NCBI GenBank assembly: GCA_001801465.1
Contig: MGXT01000020.1
Coordinates: forward strand, 1 to 64,000
DNA: 64,000 nt
Source: Gammaproteobacteria bacterium RIFCSPHIGHO2_12_FULL_35_23
GTDB lineage: Bacteria > Pseudomonadota > Gammaproteobacteria > UBA12402
Direction of reading: 5' to 3'
Numbering within the stretch: position 1 is the stretch's first letter; the number at the start of each line of letters is the position of its first letter. Position numbers and translations under genes: made by a program. The notes under the pieces are model-generated. The model was not told where the DNA came from and did not search any database. It was given only the letters and a program-made list of their open reading frames with translations. Positions 59,685 to 64,000 of this stretch are shown here, piece after piece.

Positions 59685-60380
59685 ATGCCAAGAGAAAGCC
59701 CCCTTCGTCATCGTTTTACAACCGGAACGTTAGCTGATTATTTTCAACAAGGAGATTTAATTTATGGTTTGGCAGAAGGAATTCGTGCGGTAATTGAAAT
59801 CCTGCAAGCAGCTGGTTTTATTTATGTAGATGCCGCTTCTTTAAATATTCCTTTAGTGGAAAAAGTTATTACAGATGAAATTACACCTGAGTATCGTGCA
59901 ACGTTAACTTCAGAAGAATTAGAGCACTTAGCGTTATTATCAAAATATAAAAATACCTTATTGCGATCTGGTGGTATCAATCCTTGGCCTCAAGATAAAG
60001 AGAGTCCTAAATTGAATATTGCTATTCGCAGAGCCTGTAAGTTGCTAATACGTGAAGCTGAAAATCAAAAACGTGCTATTCATGTTATAACTGATGGCAT
60101 GAATTTTAAACGAATTTGTGAAAAGCATGATGAGAAAGGATTGCCAGATGTTAGTATCAGCGGTGGAGAGATTCGTACTGCTTATAAATATAGAAGATTT
60201 AAACAAGTTTATTTTTATTTTCGAGGTAAACGAACCTTACCGCCTTGGGAGAAAACAGCTTTTGCTTCTCATTTCAAACATTATGACTATAGACGAAGCT
60301 TAAAACATGGTTTTTTTAAAGTAAGCTCTGAACCATCGGTAAGTTTGCATACCGAAAGTCGATTTAGTTCTTCAAAATAA
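59685..60380 (+). CDS. Hypothetical protein, orphan
   Basis: I do not recognise this 231-aa basic protein. It begins PRESPLRHRFTTGTLADYF, has a helical N-terminal half, and contains IHVITDGMNFKRICEKHDEK and SISGGEIRTAYKYRRFKQVYFYFRGKR in a basic C-terminal half. No membrane segment or signal peptide is visible. It has its own promoter and stands alone between housekeeping genes. Confidence 0.7.
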   Translation: MPRESPLRHRFTTGTLADYFQQGDLIYGLAEGIRAVIEILQAAGFIYVDAASLNIPLVEKVITDEITPEYRATLTSEELEHLALLSKYKNTLLRSGGINPWPQDKESPKLNIAIRRACKLLIREAENQKRAIHVITDGMNFKRICEKHDEKGLPDVSISGGEIRTAYKYRRFKQVYFYFRGKRTLPPWEKTAFASHFKHYDYRRSLKHGFFKVSSEPSVSLHTESRFSSSK

Positions 60381-60492
60381 AAATGTCTGATGTCTTCGCA
60401 TAAGCTTAGTATTATTTTACAATTATAATTCCATTGTTTTTCATTATATTTTCGCATACAGTGAGATAATTAATAGAGAAAGAGGAATCATT

Positions 60493-61206
60493 ATGCATAA
60501 GCAAGATATTGACTATTATGAAAGTGGGGTCAGATTAGTAGGCCATTTAGTGTATGATAAAACCATAATAGGACCCAAACCCGCAGTATTAATTGCTCCA
60601 GCTTTTGAAGGTCGCAATCAATTTGCAATTGGCAAAGCTGAGGAGTTGGCAAAGTTAGGGTATGTGGCTTTTGTTGTCGATATGTATGGAGAAGGTCAGA
60701 TAGCGCAAGGTGTGGAAGCAAGCTTGAAATTAATGATGCCAGTATTTAATGATAGAGCGCTATTACGTAAAAGAATTAATGCGGCATTTACTACTGTAAA
60801 AAATCTGGAAATGGTAGAGAAAAATAAGATAGCTGCTATAGGGTTTTGTTTTGGTGGTATGTGTGTATTGGATCTAGCAAGGTCTGGTACCGCAGTCAAA
60901 GGGGTGGTAAGTTTTCATGGTGTTTTTGCGTCACCAGCAGGTATTCCTAATGAAAAAATAATCTCTAAGGTTTTATTATTGCATGGCTATAAGGATCCGC
61001 AAGTTCCTCCTGAGCAGGCTTTACAAATTGAAAAAGAGCTTGATGAGGCAGGCGTTGATTGGCAACTACATTTTTATGGTACTGCTATGCATTCGTTTAC
61101 TGATCCTAATGCTGTTGAAATAGAAAGAGGTAGAAAATACGATGCCTTAATTGCTAAACGATCTTGGTATGTGATGACGGGCTTTTTACAAGAAGTTTTA
61201 GCCTAA
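60493..61206 (+). CDS. Dienelactone hydrolase family protein
   Basis: A 237-aa alpha/beta hydrolase with the cysteine nucleophile motif GFCFGG, the Asp region GYKDPQVPPEQ and the catalytic His in MHSFTDP. Family members hydrolyse lactones or esters. The exact substrate is unknown. AGAGGA precedes the ATG. Confidence 0.9.
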   Translation: MHKQDIDYYESGVRLVGHLVYDKTIIGPKPAVLIAPAFEGRNQFAIGKAEELAKLGYVAFVVDMYGEGQIAQGVEASLKLMMPVFNDRALLRKRINAAFTTVKNLEMVEKNKIAAIGFCFGGMCVLDLARSGTAVKGVVSFHGVFASPAGIPNEKIISKVLLLHGYKDPQVPPEQALQIEKELDEAGVDWQLHFYGTAMHSFTDPNAVEIERGRKYDALIAKRSWYVMTGFLQEVLA

Positions 61207-61229
61207 TAGTAATTAAAGAGGCGCTTAGA

Positions 61230-61799
61230 TTAAATTAAAGAAAGAAAGTAAATATGCAAAGGAGAGCTTATTGAAAGCTCCGGATGAAAGGTTGCTGCGA
61301 TACAATTAGCTTGTTTAACACAAACAATTTCTTCATCATATTGAGCTAGAATCTCTACTGTTTTATTAATGGCTTTTATTTTTGGTGCTCTGATAAAAAC
61401 CATTTCCATTTCTTCTTGGTTAGGAATAAATTTACCAAACTTTATACAGCTTGCTAATTGTCGACCATAAGCATTTCTTTCAATAACGATATCCATTAAT
61501 TGTAAAGCGGGTTGATCTGGATTCTTAACAGTATGGGCCATCAAAACAGCCCCAGCACAAGTTCCAAAAATAGGATGGCCTTGTTGCTTAAAATTAATAA
61601 TTGCTTCGAACAGACCATTTTCAGTAATAAATTTTAATAAGGTAGTACTTTCACCACCAGGAATAATTAAGGCTGAGGTTTTGTATAAATGAGTAGGTAA
61701 AGTAACATAAAGAAAAGGAGTGTTTAGGCTACATAGTACTTTAGCATGCGCTTCGTAGCCTCCTTGAATTGCTAAAATACCAACAGGTAATTTATTCAT
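61230..61799 (-). CDS. pdxT: PLP synthase glutaminase subunit
   Basis: The start at 61799 gives 189 aa, the family length, and begins [16 protein letters not shown]; the upstream frame overlaps pdxS. It has the PGGES oxyanion region, nucleophile in GTCAG (Cys81) and HPE (His172, Glu174). It feeds ammonia to PdxS. It overlaps pdxS by 8 bases. Confidence 0.95.
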   Translation of the reverse strand: MNKLPVGILAIQGGYEAHAKVLCSLNTPFLYVTLPTHLYKTSALIIPGGESTTLLKFITENGLFEAIINFKQQGHPIFGTCAGAVLMAHTVKNPDQPALQLMDIVIERNAYGRQLASCIKFGKFIPNQEEMEMVFIRAPKIKAINKTVEILAQYDEEIVCVKQANCIAATFHPELSISSPLHIYFLSLI

Positions 61800-62679
61800 C
61801 TCTATTTTGAAACATCGCAGCTGCAGTGAGTTCGCGAATATCAATGCCAGGCATTGCCTCACCTAAATCAAATGAAGCTTCTAAGATAGCTTGAGGATCA
61901 TTGAAATGGGTTGTTGCTAGAACAATAGCCTTAGCTCGTTTTCTAGGATCACTGGATTTAAAAATTCCTGAGCCTACAAAAACAGCTTCAGCACCTAATT
62001 GTCGCATCAATGCTGCATCAGCTGGTGTAGCAATACCACCCGCTGAAAAATTAGGAACGGGAAGTTTACCATGCTCAGCAATCCATTCTAATAGAGGTAA
62101 AGACACGCCTAATTTTTTTGCTTCCACCGGTAATTCATCTTTTCGTAAGGTGCTGATTTTTCTCATTTCAGAAACAATGCTACGCATATGTCTTACTGCT
62201 TCAACTACGTTACCAGTACCAGCTTCTCCTTTAGTACGAATCATAGCTGCGCCTTCAGCAATACGTCGTAATGCTTCAGATAAATTTCTACAACCACAAA
62301 CAAAAGGCACGCGAAAATCATGCTTATAAATATGATTTTCTTCATCAGCAGGGGTTAATACTTCGCTTTCATCCACGAAATCAACGCCAAGTTCTTGTAA
62401 AATTTGGGCTTCTACAAAATGTCCAATACGCGCTTTCGCCATCACAGGAATGGAAACTGCTTCCATAATTTCTTTAATAATTTTTGGTGAGCTGGTTCTA
62501 GCTACGCCACCTTGTTTACGAATATCTGCAGGAACCCGTTCAAGCGCCATGACAGCGCAAGCGCCAGCTTCTTGGGCAATTTCAGCTTGTTCAGCATTGA
62601 CAACGTCCATAATAACGCCGCCTTTTAACATTTCTGCTAAGCCAACTTTTACTCGCCATTGCTCATTATTTGTGCTCAT
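61792..62679 (-). CDS. pdxS: PLP synthase subunit PdxS
   Basis: A 295-aa barrel enzyme with [13 protein letters not shown], the lysines in MAKARIGH (about 82) and [10 protein letters not shown] (about 149) that carry substrate. It makes pyridoxal 5'-phosphate from ribose 5-phosphate, glyceraldehyde 3-phosphate and glutamine ammonia. This route replaces the PdxA/PdxJ pathway used by most gammaproteobacteria. Confidence 0.97.
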   Translation of the reverse strand: MSTNNEQWRVKVGLAEMLKGGVIMDVVNAEQAEIAQEAGACAVMALERVPADIRKQGGVARTSSPKIIKEIMEAVSIPVMAKARIGHFVEAQILQELGVDFVDESEVLTPADEENHIYKHDFRVPFVCGCRNLSEALRRIAEGAAMIRTKGEAGTGNVVEAVRHMRSIVSEMRKISTLRKDELPVEAKKLGVSLPLLEWIAEHGKLPVPNFSAGGIATPADAALMRQLGAEAVFVGSGIFKSSDPRKRAKAIVLATTHFNDPQAILEASFDLGEAMPGIDIRELTAAAMFQNRDE

Positions 62680-62884
62680 CTTTAATTTTCCTATCTTAAT
62701 AAATTATATGGATTAAAAGGTAGTGCGCATTCTAAAATTGCGCGGTAACTAAGTCAAACGCTTGCTAGGAATTTTCGGCAGTAGCAAAGTGCTTACTTAT
62801 ACTTTATAGTAATTAAATGAAAGAAAATTAAAGCAAATTATTGCTTAAGACTAAGTAATGAAATAATAAAGAAGGTTAAAGGCT

Positions 62885-63502
62885 ATGCATATTTTTTACG
62901 TTTGTTTACTGTTGGGGCTGGGGGCTGCAGCGCCTATCGGGCCTGTCAATCTTGAAATTATAAGACGTAATCTGCATCATGGTTTTAGTACTGGTTTTGC
63001 TTTTGGGGCGGGAGCGTGTTTAGCTGATTTAACGTATTTAATTTTATTAAGTATAGGTATTTTATCATTTTTAACGAATGCTTTAATCCTAGATTGGATA
63101 GGTCTTGTAGGTTCTCTTATTATTGCTTGGTTTGGTTTTATGAATTTACGTCTACATTCACATTTTGTTGATAAAGCAACAGTGAAATCAAGTATACTCA
63201 AACAGTTACGTAGTGGGTACTTGATGACGGTATTTAATCCTTATACCATATTGTTTTGGGCTTCAGTGAGTGTCCAAATCGCAAATTTAAGCCGAAAACA
63301 ACACGATGGTCTTCTCATTGGTGGCTTGGGTGTATTAGTCGGGACTTTAGGCTGGGACTTTTTATTAAGTCTGCTATTGCAATTTACCCGCAAATTACTT
63401 GTGAATGACAAAAGTATGCAGGTGATTAATATTGTTAGTGGTATTATGCTATTAGCCATAGCAATGTATACCTTCATTCATAGTATTATAGGTATTATCT
63501 AA
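62885..63502 (+). CDS. LysE family exporter
   Basis: A 205-aa membrane protein with about six hydrophobic segments and the LysE start GAAAPIGPVNLEIIRR. The family exports amino acids (lysine, arginine, homoserine, threonine). Substrate is not determined. Confidence 0.87.
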   Translation: MHIFYVCLLLGLGAAAPIGPVNLEIIRRNLHHGFSTGFAFGAGACLADLTYLILLSIGILSFLTNALILDWIGLVGSLIIAWFGFMNLRLHSHFVDKATVKSSILKQLRSGYLMTVFNPYTILFWASVSVQIANLSRKQHDGLLIGGLGVLVGTLGWDFLLSLLLQFTRKLLVNDKSMQVINIVSGIMLLAIAMYTFIHSIIGII

Positions 63503-63509
63503 AGTAGTA

Positions 63510-64000
63510 TTAAACTGAAAGTTGTCCGTAATAACATTTACACTGATAAATAAAATTAACTTTGCCTTCCTGCTGGTAATGCTCAAAGATTTGCTTAGCA
63601 TTTTGCATTAAAATTGTGTATGCTTGATCTTCTGTTTTTGGTAAGTAGGAAGTTGATAGGATGCGACCCTTGACTCCTTCCCAATCTAGTATTTGAATAT
63701 TTTCAACAATCTCAATATTCATTGGTAGCGGATTAAAAAATTTTCTAATCTTTTCATCTTTGACATTTTCAGCAGCCACTTGTTTATAATCCGTGCCATG
63801 CTTTAAGAGTAATTCCTCATAAGCGTGCATAAAAGGGGAAGCTAAAGAATCGCGAAGATTCCAAAGTAGGACGCACCAACCGTCCGGTTTTAAAATACGT
63901 AAAAATTCTTGTTTTACTTTAATTGGATCAAACCAATGGAAGGCTTGTGCTACAGTAATAAGATCAATACTGTGAGAGACAAGGGTGGTTTGTTCGGCAG
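63510..64000 (-). CDS. SAM-dependent methyltransferase, 5' end cut by window
   Basis: Only the C-terminal part is visible. The frame stays open through the window edge (not only to the ATG at 63830), and the extra part reads DLITVAQAFHWFD and RILKPDGW, typical of class I methyltransferases (type 11 family). The acceptor substrate is unknown. The gene is convergent with the LysE-type gene. Confidence 0.85.
   Translation of the reverse strand, partial: AEQTTLVSHSIDLITVAQAFHWFDPIKVKQEFLRILKPDGWCVLLWNLRDSLASPFMHAYEELLLKHGTDYKQVAAENVKDEKIRKFFNPLPMNIEIVENIQILDWEGVKGRILSTSYLPKTEDQAYTILMQNAKQIFEHYQQEGKVNFIYQCKCYYGQLSV

Overview
The window is an AT-rich stretch of a gammaproteobacterial chromosome. 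Gene content points to the order Legionellales (Coxiella / Diplorickettsia / Berkiella-like relatives): a P-type (virB/lvh-like) type IV secretion cluster flanked by ankyrin and other effector-like orphans, sites matching the PmrA box known from Legionella and Coxiella, and an EnhB-like secreted protein. This placement is inference from content; no rRNA, tRNA or marker phylogeny is available here.

Layout. 1-7.9 kb: an ArnT/GT39-type glycosyltransferase, then glycolysis (gap, an MFS transporter, overlapping pgk-pyk) and murI. 7.9-16.9 kb (minus): a contiguous T4SS operon in the order virB2-B3-B4-B5-(49-aa lipoprotein)-(131-aa lipoprotein)-B6-B8-B9-B10-B11; no virB1 or virD4 is present. 17.4-22.1 kb: three unrecognised or ankyrin proteins that look like secreted effectors, one in an operon with gshB. 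23.3-31.3 kb: fxsA, a heat-shock-promoter-driven groESL, an SDR enzyme, rsmA-apaG-apaH-ygfB-like and an OPT transporter. 31.3-34 kb: an LpxL-type acyltransferase, dapB and a CorA/ZntB channel. 34.1-39.8 kb: a vitamin B12 uptake region with a cobalamin riboswitch, btuB, a tonB-like gene and btuCD-like genes, with a small porin-like OMP and a PmrA-box promoter reading into a self-complementary (probable small RNA) segment. 40-44.9 kb: rppH-ptsP, lgt-thyA and an EnhB-like protein. 45.4-48.9 kb: a lipoprotein, rnr-rlmB. 49-52.6 kb: two neighbouring homologous HAD-fold proteins, an 8-bp tandem repeat and a second PmrA-box promoter before a 53-aa ORF. 52.7-56.6 kb: the EF-P modification module (epmB, efp, epmA), a HIT protein and rlmJ. 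56.6-64 kb: pgi with a FadL-type porin, an orphan gene, a dienelactone hydrolase, pdxST (DXP-independent PLP synthesis), a LysE-type exporter and a methyltransferase cut by the window end.

Most of the window is housekeeping. The parts that deserve attention are the two PmrA-box promoters with identical geometry (one apparently producing a structured RNA, one a tiny Ala/Asn-rich protein), the effector-like genes beside the virB cluster, the tandem HAD proteins, and the B12 riboswitch operon with a TonB-like protein lacking the usual proline-rich linker.
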